This document shows positions 23,926-32,016 of a DNA stretch of 56,895 nucleotides, one piece after another. The notes under the pieces were generated by a model. That model did not search any database. It saw only the letters and a list, made by a program, of their open reading frames with translations, and was not told where the DNA came from. Numbering within the stretch: the first letter of the stretch is position 1; each line of letters opens with the position of its first letter. The DNA comes from Acholeplasmataceae bacterium UBA4853 (lineage in GTDB: Bacteria; Bacillota_I; Bacilli_A; Acholeplasmatales; Acholeplasmataceae), in assembly GCA_002399815.1 (NCBI GenBank), contig DHEJ01000039.1, forward strand, positions 3,349-60,243, in the 5' to 3' direction. The position numbers were made by a program, and so were the translations under genes.

Positions 23926-26313
23926 ATGCTCATAGTTAAAGATATTAAAAAAGTGTATAAAACAAAATATTATATACAAAATGCTTTACTTAACGTATCA
24001 TTTGAATTGCCTAGTCAAGGAATGGTTTTTATTACTGGTAAAAGTGGTAGTGGAAAAAGTACATTATTAAACATACTAGGTGGAATTGACAAGCCAGAGC
24101 ATGGTAACATATATTATAATAATGTTAATTTAGATTATTTAAACCAACATGCCCTTGATGAATATAGAAAAAGCACTGCTTCATTCATATTTCAAAAATT
24201 TAATCTTATCGACAATCGAAATGTAATTGATAACATTATTATTGCGGGAAAAATCCAAAGAAGGATACCTACTCAAGAAGAAATTAGTGATATTTTAAAG
24301 CAAGTTGATTTAGAAAAATTTGCTTTTCATAAAGCAAATCAGTTATCAATTGGTCAACAACAACGTGTTGCTATTGCAAGAGCTCTAATCAAAGATTCTA
24401 AAATCATTATAGCAGATGAACCTACGAGTAGTTTAGATAGTGAAAATAGCAAGTATATGTTTCATATATTAAAGCAATTATCAGGAAAAAGATTAATCAT
24501 TATTGCATCACATGATGAAGTTGCAGCATATAAATATGGCGATAAAGTGATTAATCTTGATGATGGCATAGTTAATAAAATAGACTTGTTGAATGAAATT
24601 GAAAATAAAGGTAATGATTTGTTTGTAAATAAAGATAAGAGACCTTCTTTAAAGTTTCTAATAAATACATCAAAGGAGTTTGTTAAGAAGAGAATTTTTA
24701 AAAGTCTTGTATCATTTATATTGACTTTAATGACTATTGTTTTTTTTGGTATCAGTTTGACAATGTTATTTATGGATAAAAATAGTATAATCGTTGATAA
24801 TTTAAAATCAAATGAGAACGATCATGTCATAATTCAAAACAAGTCTACTAATAATTATGCAAATCTATATGAAGGACCCTCATTTGCAGGGATGTATTTA
24901 ACCTATGATTATTTGTTTAAAGAAGGAATACAATTATCATGGTCAAATTATACTACAGAGATTAGTGATTTTAATGACTATAGATTAAATTTCATATATG
25001 GAGGAGCAGCAAAAAATTATAACCAAATTGTTATTACTGACTATATTGCTCAAAAGACGATTAATGAAAAGTTTAATGGGATGATAGAACTTTCTGAACT
25101 GATCGATATGGACTTTGATTTCAATGTCTCAGGTATAGATACAACATTTAAGATTACTGTAAGTGGTATTATTCAGACAAAGTATACAGAAATAGGTGAT
25201 AGATTTGTTTCGTTTGATGATGCGCTTTCGGATAGTTATTATGTTAAAAAAGGGTTCATGAATCAGCATCTAGATAAACTGAAATACGCAAAAGGCTCAT
25301 TTGAGATAAAAAATAATAATCAAATCTTTCATAGTTATGATCTTATAGTTAATGATAAACAACCAACTATAGTAAAAAAGTCAAAAATCACAAATAAAAA
25401 TCATCTGCGTGTAGTAACGAACTCTGGAATTGTCAATTTGACTGAGATAGAACTTAATAGTAATGAACTCATTATAAACTTGTACTATTACAATAGATTA
25501 TTTAATAAATTTGAAGACTATATCACTGTGGAAAATATTAATCATGAAAGTATCGATTTTGATAAAATGATTGATTTAGAATATACAGATAGTAATGTGT
25601 TTTTAAGTCCAATGTTTAGAAAGAATTTAGTAATCAAAGGTATTATATTTGATCCTGAAAATGAACTAGCATTAGATAATACTAGTTTATATGATTATGA
25701 GGCACTAAACATTATGCTCTCCGATTCACTTTTTGATGAGATGACGACTTTTTATCATATACCATATAAATATTTATATAATATTTACAATTCCCAAGTA
25801 GTTGATTTTTTTCAAAAACACTATCAAATAATCAATCAAATTGAGAGCGATGATATAATTATTACTCAATTTGATTATGTCTACTTAGATTTTATGAGTA
25901 ATATGTCAAGATTTAATGGAGTACTTGCATTAATTAGCGCGGTGTTTGCGATCTTCTCAATTGCTCTAATTTACAATAATACTTCGAGCAATATTGAAAG
26001 TAATAAAGTTGAAGTAGGTATCTTAAGATCATTAGGATTAAGTAGGAATAATGTGTTACAGATTTTTTTTCATGAAAGTTTACTAAATCTAATCATTATT
26101 ATTCCACTAGCATTGACAATTGTTTACTTGTTCAACGAGTCAGTTAATAAAAATATCATCATTAATGATCACCAATTTGATTTACTAAAATTCAGCATAT
26201 TTAATGTAAGTATGATTGTTTTGTATACATTATTTATTGTACTGGTTTCTATTTTTATGCCACTTTATAAACTTTTAAGAAAAACACCAGTCGAAATTAT
26301 TAGAATAGGGTAA
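23926..26313 (+). CDS. ABC transporter ATPase-permease fusion (MacB type)
   Basis: A 795-residue fusion. Residues 1-225 are a LolD-type ATPase: GKSGSGKST Walker A, LSIGQQQRVAIARAL signature, IIIADEP Walker B, IASHDE H-loop. Residues about 260-795 are a MacB-like permease with one helix (about 262-282), a large extracellular domain and three C-terminal helices, with EVGILRSLGLSRNNV as the FtsX loop. AAGGAGAT precedes the ATG. A fused half works as a homodimer, separate from the three-part transporter upstream. Its substrate may be one of the secreted proteins of the cluster, which is inference. Confidence 0.85.
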   Translation: MLIVKDIKKVYKTKYYIQNALLNVSFELPSQGMVFITGKSGSGKSTLLNILGGIDKPEHGNIYYNNVNLDYLNQHALDEYRKSTASFIFQKFNLIDNRNVIDNIIIAGKIQRRIPTQEEISDILKQVDLEKFAFHKANQLSIGQQQRVAIARALIKDSKIIIADEPTSSLDSENSKYMFHILKQLSGKRLIIIASHDEVAAYKYGDKVINLDDGIVNKIDLLNEIENKGNDLFVNKDKRPSLKFLINTSKEFVKKRIFKSLVSFILTLMTIVFFGISLTMLFMDKNSIIVDNLKSNENDHVIIQNKSTNNYANLYEGPSFAGMYLTYDYLFKEGIQLSWSNYTTEISDFNDYRLNFIYGGAAKNYNQIVITDYIAQKTINEKFNGMIELSELIDMDFDFNVSGIDTTFKITVSGIIQTKYTEIGDRFVSFDDALSDSYYVKKGFMNQHLDKLKYAKGSFEIKNNNQIFHSYDLIVNDKQPTIVKKSKITNKNHLRVVTNSGIVNLTEIELNSNELIINLYYYNRLFNKFEDYITVENINHESIDFDKMIDLEYTDSNVFLSPMFRKNLVIKGIIFDPENELALDNTSLYDYEALNIMLSDSLFDEMTTFYHIPYKYLYNIYNSQVVDFFQKHYQIINQIESDDIIITQFDYVYLDFMSNMSRFNGVLALISAVFAIFSIALIYNNTSSNIESNKVEVGILRSLGLSRNNVLQIFFHESLLNLIIIIPLALTIVYLFNESVNKNIIINDHQFDLLKFSIFNVSMIVLYTLFIVLVSIFMPLYKLLRKTPVEIIRIG

Positions 26314-26480
26314 TATTGATTAGTGTTCTATGCTTCCTTTACTGACTATATTTTGATTAATATAGTTTAATCTATTGGAAAGTAAAACACTAAACAGACT
26401 CCTATTTTGATTTTTTATGGTATTATTCAATCAGTAGCGATATGATATTTGTATACGTCCATTTAAGGAGATGAACCATA

Positions 26481-26780
26481 ATGAATGAAATTTTTTTTAC
26501 AGTATCTACTAATTCTTCTGAGATAGTATTAGCGATTGCTCTTATTATTTTTGGAATATTAATATTAATTATGCAATTTATTACATTATTTAAATATGAT
26601 TGGATTAGACTTTTTTTGATTTGGTGGAATGAAAATATTTGGAAAATGCATCAATTGCCATATGAAGGACCAAGTGAATTGGCTGAAAAAATATCTAAAT
26701 GGTCTAGTCTATTCATAATTCCGCTTGCGATTTTTTTCGTTTTTATTGGAATTGGAATAATTGTTATTGGTGTTAGTTGA
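26481..26780 (+). CDS. Small membrane protein, two helices
   Basis: A 99-residue protein with two hydrophobic segments (about 14-36 and 72-96) joined by a cytoplasmic or external loop containing WIRLFLIWWNENIWKMHQLP. AAGGAGATG precedes the ATG. I recognise no family. It lies alone between the fused ABC transporter and a non-coding stretch and has no ECF promoter of its own. Confidence 0.6.
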   Translation: MNEIFFTVSTNSSEIVLAIALIIFGILILIMQFITLFKYDWIRLFLIWWNENIWKMHQLPYEGPSELAEKISKWSSLFIIPLAIFFVFIGIGIIVIGVS

Positions 26781-27222
26781 TAAAGTTCAAAAAACTGTGT
26801 TAAATTATGCCTTACCAGTTAATAACGATAATTTGGGTTTAAAAATTAAATATATTGTGTAATTTTTCAAAACATAAATTTAATACTAATTATAGAAATA
26901 ATCACATGGATATTCACTAAATCTATGCTTTTATTGTTATATGCAAAAATAGGTATGAAAAAAGTAAAAATTAGAACTTATCCTAGATTTACAAGCTGAG
27001 TAACAATGAGAATTGTCTATCAAACGTTTGAATAGGGCGAAAAATATCAAATTCTGATTCGCGAAATACACAATTATTGAATTGAGATTACTTCTATTAT
27101 TAAGTTAAGAACTGGAAGCGACCGTTAGGAATGTAAAATTCATTGACTTAAGTAATGATAATTAATAGAGTATAGATATATTAGACTAGCAAAATTATTT
27201 TTTAGTCTTTTCATTTTTATGT
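26781..27222. other. Non-coding stretch before promoter P3
   Basis: About 440 bases without a credible gene. Short frames are broken by many stops, and I see no clear hairpin terminator or transposon end. It may be decayed coding DNA, but nothing identifies it. Confidence 0.5.
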
Positions 27223-27253
27223 GGAGATTTTTCTTTTGTCGATCGTCTTATTT
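27223..27253 (+). promoter_or_regulatory. ECF-type promoter P3
   Basis: GGAGATTT at 27223 and CGTCTTATTT at 27244, again 21 bases apart. It precedes the subtilase gene, which is followed by the ECF sigma and anti-sigma genes, so it would give positive autoregulation if read through. Confidence 0.75.
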
Positions 27254-27281
27254 TACGAAACAGTAGAAAGGACAATAAATT

Positions 27282-29099
27282 ATGAAAAAGATATTAGTTA
27301 CTATTTTATTAGTATTAACAACAGTTACACTTACCATGTTAGATAATCAAAAAAATCATAGAATTTTTATTGAAAGAAGTGAAAAGAACTTACTAACAGT
27401 TAGCAATGCAAGTAGTTATAATTTAGGAGATGAAAAAAAAGATATCGTGATGTCAGTTATATTAAACTATGATCCATTTGGAGATGAAATTTATTATCAA
27501 AACAATGATTATTATGATTTTGATTCGTATATTGAAACATCGAAAGCATATCACTATGAATTTAACACAGAATATCATGAACTACTAAAGATTGATTCTG
27601 ATGATGTTTTTATCAGTGAATATACACCGTTCATTTATTACTATTTTGATGAAAATAGTTTTGATGAGATTTATCATATGGCGACTGAATTTATTGATGA
27701 ATTATTTGTAGATTCTGTGTATTTATATGAACCATCATTATATGAATCGCAATCAACAGCAGAAGCAAAAGAAATGATAAATGATTATCAGGAGATGGAA
27801 TTACTATTAACCGATTATCGAGAGTTTATTAACTATGATAATTTTCCTAAAGGAACACCATATACTGGATTAGGAATCAAAATCGGTATATTTGATACTG
27901 GAATATTCAATCCAAATCATCAAAATTTTTCAGATGTCTATGCTGAAGTAACTTATGATACCTATACTGCAAACAATAATAGTTCATCAGCACAACATCC
28001 AACATGGGTAGCATCTGTATTAGGTGGGAAGTATGGCATTGCTAATGAAGCGAGTCTATATTATGTGGACGCAAACTCGCAAAGCGGATTTACAGCAATT
28101 GAGAAACTAATTAATAAAGGTGTACATGTCATCAATATGAGTATTGCTAGTAAAACTTACTATAATAATGGTGAGTATAGTAGTAGTCAAGAAGCATATT
28201 TGGATTATATGTATGTATCCACAAGAGTTGTGATGATAGCAGCAACTGGTAATAGCTTAAATGTTGAAGGTAGTGGTGGTTATATTGCGCTACCTGCACT
28301 TGCTTCAAATATTATTGCGGTTGGCTCTGTTACTTCAATTGGTAATATGGCACAATCATCAAGTTATAACAATAAAAATGATATAAAATCAAAACCTAAT
28401 TTGGTTGCTGTAGGTGCAAGCAGAAGTATTCCAAATTTTGGCACTAAAAGCGGATCTAGCTTTAGTGCACCAGCTGTAACTGGTGCGGTTGCTCTGTTTT
28501 TTCAAAAACGTGGTGTAAAAGATATGCCTGCAACTTTAGCTGCGTTATCAGTCACAGCTGATAATGATGGTGTGAGTAAGAATACACAAACAATTGAAAT
28601 GAGACAGTATAACAGTTCAAATGATACATACACAAATACCGGAAATACCACTTCAGCTACCAACTATCAAAAGAGTGGGTCAGGATTACATGAAAGAAGT
28701 GGCGCAGGTAAATTAGATATTAAGGCATTACTAAATTATGATCGAGCATTTATCGGTGGGACTTATACACTAACTTCAACTGATTATGTAACACTTAACT
28801 CATATATTTACTTATCTGCTGGTCAAACGATTACTGCAGCACTGGCCTGGCAAAGAAATGCAACGAAAAAAACAGAGTGGATATTTTGGACCACATATAC
28901 ATCAGCACCACTTGCAGACTTAGATATTGCATTAACAAACACAACTGGAACGGTTTTTAAAAAAACATCAGCCACTTATACAAACACTGAATTATTTAGA
29001 CACACAGTGACTACATCAGGTATTTATCAGTTAAGATTTAAACCTTACAGCAATTATACTGATTTAAAGTATATTAATTATGCTTACATAGTTAATTAA
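27282..29099 (+). CDS. Secreted subtilisin-like serine protease (S8) with an atypical His motif
   Basis: A 605-residue exported protease: short N-terminal hydrophobic segment, acidic propeptide-like region (about 40-185), then an S8 catalytic domain. The triad is visible as Asp205 (IGIFDTGI), His239 and Ser393 (GSSFSAPAVTGA), with oxyanion Asn324 (AATGNS). The usual HGTHV motif is HPTWV here, but the catalytic His is kept. The region after about 490 is a beta domain that may cap or bind. GAAAGGAC precedes the ATG. It lies 80 bases before the ECF sigma gene. It could release or activate secreted proteins or trim the anti-sigma factor; that is inferred. Confidence 0.88.
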   Translation: MKKILVTILLVLTTVTLTMLDNQKNHRIFIERSEKNLLTVSNASSYNLGDEKKDIVMSVILNYDPFGDEIYYQNNDYYDFDSYIETSKAYHYEFNTEYHELLKIDSDDVFISEYTPFIYYYFDENSFDEIYHMATEFIDELFVDSVYLYEPSLYESQSTAEAKEMINDYQEMELLLTDYREFINYDNFPKGTPYTGLGIKIGIFDTGIFNPNHQNFSDVYAEVTYDTYTANNNSSSAQHPTWVASVLGGKYGIANEASLYYVDANSQSGFTAIEKLINKGVHVINMSIASKTYYNNGEYSSSQEAYLDYMYVSTRVVMIAATGNSLNVEGSGGYIALPALASNIIAVGSVTSIGNMAQSSSYNNKNDIKSKPNLVAVGASRSIPNFGTKSGSSFSAPAVTGAVALFFQKRGVKDMPATLAALSVTADNDGVSKNTQTIEMRQYNSSNDTYTNTGNTTSATNYQKSGSGLHERSGAGKLDIKALLNYDRAFIGGTYTLTSTDYVTLNSYIYLSAGQTITAALAWQRNATKKTEWIFWTTYTSAPLADLDIALTNTTGTVFKKTSATYTNTELFRHTVTTSGIYQLRFKPYSNYTDLKYINYAYIVN

Positions 29100-29178
29100 A
29101 ATTTTTTTGTGACGGATATGCCCTTTTATAGCGTAGCATTATAATGTTATAATAATGTTACGTAAAGGTGGGGATTAA

Positions 29179-29697
29179 ATGAAAGTTGACAGGAGTGTCA
29201 TCATTAGGTTAAAAGCTAAAGATGAGCAAGCGTTTGAAATTGTTTTCAAGCAATATGTTAATTTAGTTTATCATGTGATATATCTAATCGTTAAAGATAA
29301 AGATGATTCGGATGATTTGACTCAAGATACATTAATTCAAATGATGAAATCAATTGAAAATTTCGATGAAAAAAATAACTTCAAATATTGGTTATTGACA
29401 ATCGCTAAAAACAAAGCTTATGATTTTTTGAAGAAACGTAGACCTTTAGTTAATGGTGAATACATTATTCATACATTTAGTAATGGTATAACACAACAAG
29501 ATGAAAAAGCAGATTTTGATGACATGATGAGTCAATATCAGCATATAATTACGATAGAAGAATTTGATATTATTACATTACACTTGTTTCATGGATTAAG
29601 ATTTAAAGAAATTGCCAAAATATACGAAAAAACAGTTAGCTCTGTAAACAATATTTATCACAGAGGTATTAGTAAGATAAGAAAAAATTGGAGGTGA
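29179..29697 (+). CDS. ECF-type RNA polymerase sigma factor
   Basis: A 172-residue sigma factor made only of regions 2 and 4. Region 2 (about 20-92) shows YHVIYLIVKDKDDSDDLTQD and FDEKNNFKYWLLTIAKNKAYD; region 4 (about 125-170) is an HTH (FDIITLHLFHGLRFKEIAKI, VSSVNNIYHRGISKIRK). No region 1 or 3 is present, as expected for the ECF class. GGTGGGG lies before the ATG. It is followed after four bases by a membrane protein with one helix, a likely anti-sigma factor. The five matched promoters in the window are its probable targets. Confidence 0.9.
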   Translation: MKVDRSVIIRLKAKDEQAFEIVFKQYVNLVYHVIYLIVKDKDDSDDLTQDTLIQMMKSIENFDEKNNFKYWLLTIAKNKAYDFLKKRRPLVNGEYIIHTFSNGITQQDEKADFDDMMSQYQHIITIEEFDIITLHLFHGLRFKEIAKIYEKTVSSVNNIYHRGISKIRKNWR

Positions 29698-29701
29698 TAT
29701 T

Positions 29702-30307
29702 ATGGCAAAAAAAGAAAAAGATTTTTTTAAGAATTACCCTAGCGATGTTAAATTTTCTAGAAGCATTGAAGATGTTAAAAAACATATTGAATTTGCTGAA
29801 TCAATCAAAGAAAATGATTTAGAACATAGGAAAATATTTAATCTAAAGTTTATTCTCTCTATTTTGATCATTATTTTTATAATTACACCAGTATCTTTTT
29901 TCATAGGATACTTAAGTAATGATAAGGGAATTGTTCCAATTGATCAAAATCCAAATGAAAGTTCAGTCATACAGATTTATTTGAAAGAGAATTTTGAAAC
30001 TTATTTAGAAAACGCCATTGTTTCAAAAATTATGGTTGAGGATCTTGAGATTGCTTTTTATGTGGGTAAATCTGAAGGGAATGATTATTTGGTTATCTAT
30101 ATCAAAAGTGCTAATGATTATACAGTTAAAATCAATCGAGATGAAACCGAGATATCTACACTAAATAGTTCTTTAATTGATAAAGAAATGTATTTAATTG
30201 AATACCACGTTTTTGAATTAGAAATCATTGTTTTAAATGGAAATCTGATTTTAGAAACTAGTATTATCCAATTTGAATTGGATCAGTATCTAAATTTACT
30301 TAAGTAA
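29702..30307 (+). CDS. Membrane anti-sigma-like protein
   Basis: A 201-residue protein with a cytoplasmic charged N-terminus (about 1-46), one transmembrane helix (about 47-69, FILSILIIIFIITPVSFFIG) and an extracytoplasmic domain of about 130 residues. This is the layout of ECF anti-sigma factors, though no zinc-binding ZAS motif (HxxxCxxC) is seen. The gene starts four bases after the sigma gene, with GGAGGTGA inside its end. The N-terminus would hold the sigma factor until the outer domain is signalled or cut. The role is inferred from position and topology. Confidence 0.75.
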   Translation: MAKKEKDFFKNYPSDVKFSRSIEDVKKHIEFAESIKENDLEHRKIFNLKFILSILIIIFIITPVSFFIGYLSNDKGIVPIDQNPNESSVIQIYLKENFETYLENAIVSKIMVEDLEIAFYVGKSEGNDYLVIYIKSANDYTVKINRDETEISTLNSSLIDKEMYLIEYHVFELEIIVLNGNLILETSIIQFELDQYLNLLK

Positions 30308-30320
30308 TTTACTAAATCTT

Positions 30321-30348
30321 AAAAATCTCACAAGGATGAGATTTTTTT
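30321..30348 (+). terminator. Terminator after the sigma/anti-sigma operon
   Basis: AAAAATCTCA pairs with TGAGATTTTT around CAAGGA, with a T run. It lies just before promoter P4. Confidence 0.85.
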
Positions 30349-30356
30349 ATTTTCTT

Positions 30357-30387
30357 GGGGATTTTTATAAGTTCAATCGTCTTATTT
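30357..30387 (+). promoter_or_regulatory. ECF-type promoter P4
   Basis: GGGGATTT at 30357 and CGTCTTATTT at 30378, again 21 bases apart. It precedes the lipoprotein gene at 30417 by a short leader. Confidence 0.75.
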
Positions 30388-30416
30388 AATAAAAGACGGA
30401 AAAGGAGAATATTTTT

Positions 30417-31259
30417 ATGAAAAAAACATATTTCCTAATAATTTGCGTTATTTTAGGAGTAGTATTAACTGCATGCGACTTATTCAATGATGACAAGAAA
30501 GAATATACAGTTACAGTTGTATCAGAAATAGGAGGAACTGCTTCTGGTGGAGGTACAGTGAATAAAAATTCAGCAGTAACAGTGATAGCTAATGCAAATG
30601 CAAATTACTTTTTCTTGGGATGGTACGAATCTGATGTAATAATGTCGAAAAGTGCATCATATTCTTTTGTTGTAACAAAAGATACTAAGTTGACAGCAAA
30701 ATTCAGTGGGTTATTAGAAGCACCAGCTCTAAAGCATGATATATCCATTAATAGGAATAGAAAATTAGATTCTAAAGATAAAGAAAAAGTAACAGGACTG
30801 TTTTGGATAACAGTTGGTCATAATGTCACTGAAAAATATTTAATAGAAGATTATAAAAATGGTGTTTTGTATGAGTTCGGTCACTGGCAAGATTCTGGTA
30901 GCATAAGCGTTACATTTAGTGAAATAACAAGAGAAAATATAGAAAAGGTAGTCACTGAAACATTTTCAATTGGTTTGCCTGTGGGCAAACTTGTTAGATT
31001 AGGCTATGATTACAAACAGACAGTTACAAGTATTGTTAACACAACTCGTTCATTAAGTTCAACTTCAACATTTGACTTATCAAACTACAAGTCAGGCTAT
31101 GATTATAGAATCGTTTTAATTGGTGAATATCAGATATATGAAGTGACTACTTATTATGAATCTACAAATGGAAAAATTAAGGATAAGGAAATCAATTATG
31201 AATTAGTTGTAAGAAATCCATCAAATATTCGTATACGAGTAGTTTCACGTAAAAAATAG
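30417..31259 (+). CDS. Lipoprotein with a bacterial repeat (InlB B-like) domain
   Basis: A 280-residue protein with a type II signal peptide ending in LTAC. The first mature domain (about 28-95) has the pattern YTVTVVSEIGGTASGGGTVNK, NANYFFLGWY, SYSFVVTKDTKLTAKF, which is a single divergent InlB B-type repeat, a small beta domain for surface interactions. The rest is beta-rich and unrecognised. AAAAGGAG precedes the ATG. It is alone behind P4, so it is a probable surface-exposed member of the ECF regulon. Confidence 0.75.
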   Translation: MKKTYFLIICVILGVVLTACDLFNDDKKEYTVTVVSEIGGTASGGGTVNKNSAVTVIANANANYFFLGWYESDVIMSKSASYSFVVTKDTKLTAKFSGLLEAPALKHDISINRNRKLDSKDKEKVTGLFWITVGHNVTEKYLIEDYKNGVLYEFGHWQDSGSISVTFSEITRENIEKVVTETFSIGLPVGKLVRLGYDYKQTVTSIVNTTRSLSSTSTFDLSNYKSGYDYRIVLIGEYQIYEVTTYYESTNGKIKDKEINYELVVRNPSNIRIRVVSRKK

Positions 31260-31315
31260 AAATCCGCAGAATATGAGTATCGACGGGTAAGTACTATAAG
31301 TTTAATATATTCTAT

Positions 31316-31351
31316 ATAATATCGGTTTACATGATAATATCGGTTTACATG
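31316..31351 (+). repeat. Perfect 18-base tandem repeat
   Basis: ATAATATCGGTTTACATG occurs twice head to tail (31316-31333 and 31334-31351), followed by GGGG. It lies just upstream of a possible tiny ORF in a gene-poor stretch and could be a protein-binding site. Confidence 0.7.
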
Positions 31352-31363
31352 GGGTTGGTTATT

Positions 31364-31459
31364 ATGAACATTTTGAAAAATAGTGTCACGATTATATCGT
31401 TTGTTCTGTGCCACATACTGTTTAGTATCTTGGATACTATTTTATTAGAAGTAATTTAG
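31364..31459 (+). CDS. Possible 31-residue hydrophobic peptide
   Basis: ATG at 31364 opens a 31-codon frame with a hydrophobic core (TIISFVLCHILFSILDTILL) ending at TAG 31459. GGGG at 31351-31354 is nine bases before the start, a modest ribosome site. It could be a small membrane peptide or chance. Confidence 0.25.
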   Translation: MNILKNSVTIISFVLCHILFSILDTILLEVI

Positions 31460-31503
31460 CTCCAATAAATTACACACCATTTAACTATGAATTGTTTTAC
31501 ATA

Positions 31504-31534
31504 GCCGACAATTGGTGCGAACGGATACAGCAAT
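31504..31534 (+). repeat. Conserved element B (shortened copy)
   Basis: GCCGACAATTGGTGCGAACGG matches 18 of 21 positions of element A at 33754. The following GATACAGCAAT also occurs in element A, about 21 bases further from the core there. It lacks the intervening stretch, so it looks like a deleted copy. The surrounding 31460-31634 has no other gene. Confidence 0.5.
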
Positions 31535-31634
31535 GTAATAACAAATATTATTTAGTTATTAATGATGAAGCAAGTGTATGTTTGTTGATGTAGCAAAAAA
31601 ATTAAACAATATCAAACAAAAACATTTTAATTTT

Positions 31635-31665
31635 GGAGATTTATTTTAATATTATCATCTTATTT
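31635..31665 (+). promoter_or_regulatory. ECF-type promoter P5 (diverged)
   Basis: GGAGATTT at 31635 and CATCTTATTT at 31656 keep the 21-base register; the -10 starts with CA instead of CG. It precedes the membrane protein at 31702 and the PPC-domain protein at 32017. Confidence 0.65.
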
Positions 31666-31701
31666 ATTGAAACATAAAAACTAGAAAGGAGGTAACTAAC
31701 T

Positions 31702-31995
31702 ATGAAGAAAACTACAAAAGTTTTGAGTATAATAAATTCAGTCATTATAATATCTATGATGGTTTTACTCGGATTATATCTATATGAAACATACAATACA
31801 GATAATGGCTGGTCAGCAATCGGTTTCTATTTTATTTCATTATTATTTTTACTTGTATCTTTATTATTGACGGTACCAATGGTTTATTTCATCTTGAAAA
31901 TAGGATTCAAGAATGTTAGATATTATGCATATAGCCATCTATTTTTAGTTTTGATCAGTATCATCATGCTGATTATTAGTTTTACAATTACCTAA
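31702..31995 (+). CDS. Small membrane protein, three helices
   Basis: A 97-residue protein with three hydrophobic segments (about 8-26, 36-62 and 72-95) and short charged loops. AAAGGAGG precedes the ATG. It is the first gene behind P5 and lies 21 bases before the PPC-domain secreted protein, so it may assist its export or anchoring. I recognise no family. Confidence 0.65.
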   Translation: MKKTTKVLSIINSVIIISMMVLLGLYLYETYNTDNGWSAIGFYFISLLFLLVSLLLTVPMVYFILKIGFKNVRYYAYSHLFLVLISIIMLIISFTIT

Positions 31996-32016
31996 TCTAA
32001 AAGGAGATTTAAACGA

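Noticed and set aside
26781..27222. Remnant transposase
   Set aside because: I looked for transposase motifs in all frames of this gap and saw only short interrupted stretches. Nothing could be identified, so it is reported as gene-free.
29107..29160. Separate sigma-A promoter for the ECF sigma gene
   Set aside because: TATAAT-like boxes exist at 29140 and 29148 but no -35 hexamer stands at suitable spacing, and the same bases form a hairpin. The evidence is too weak to call.
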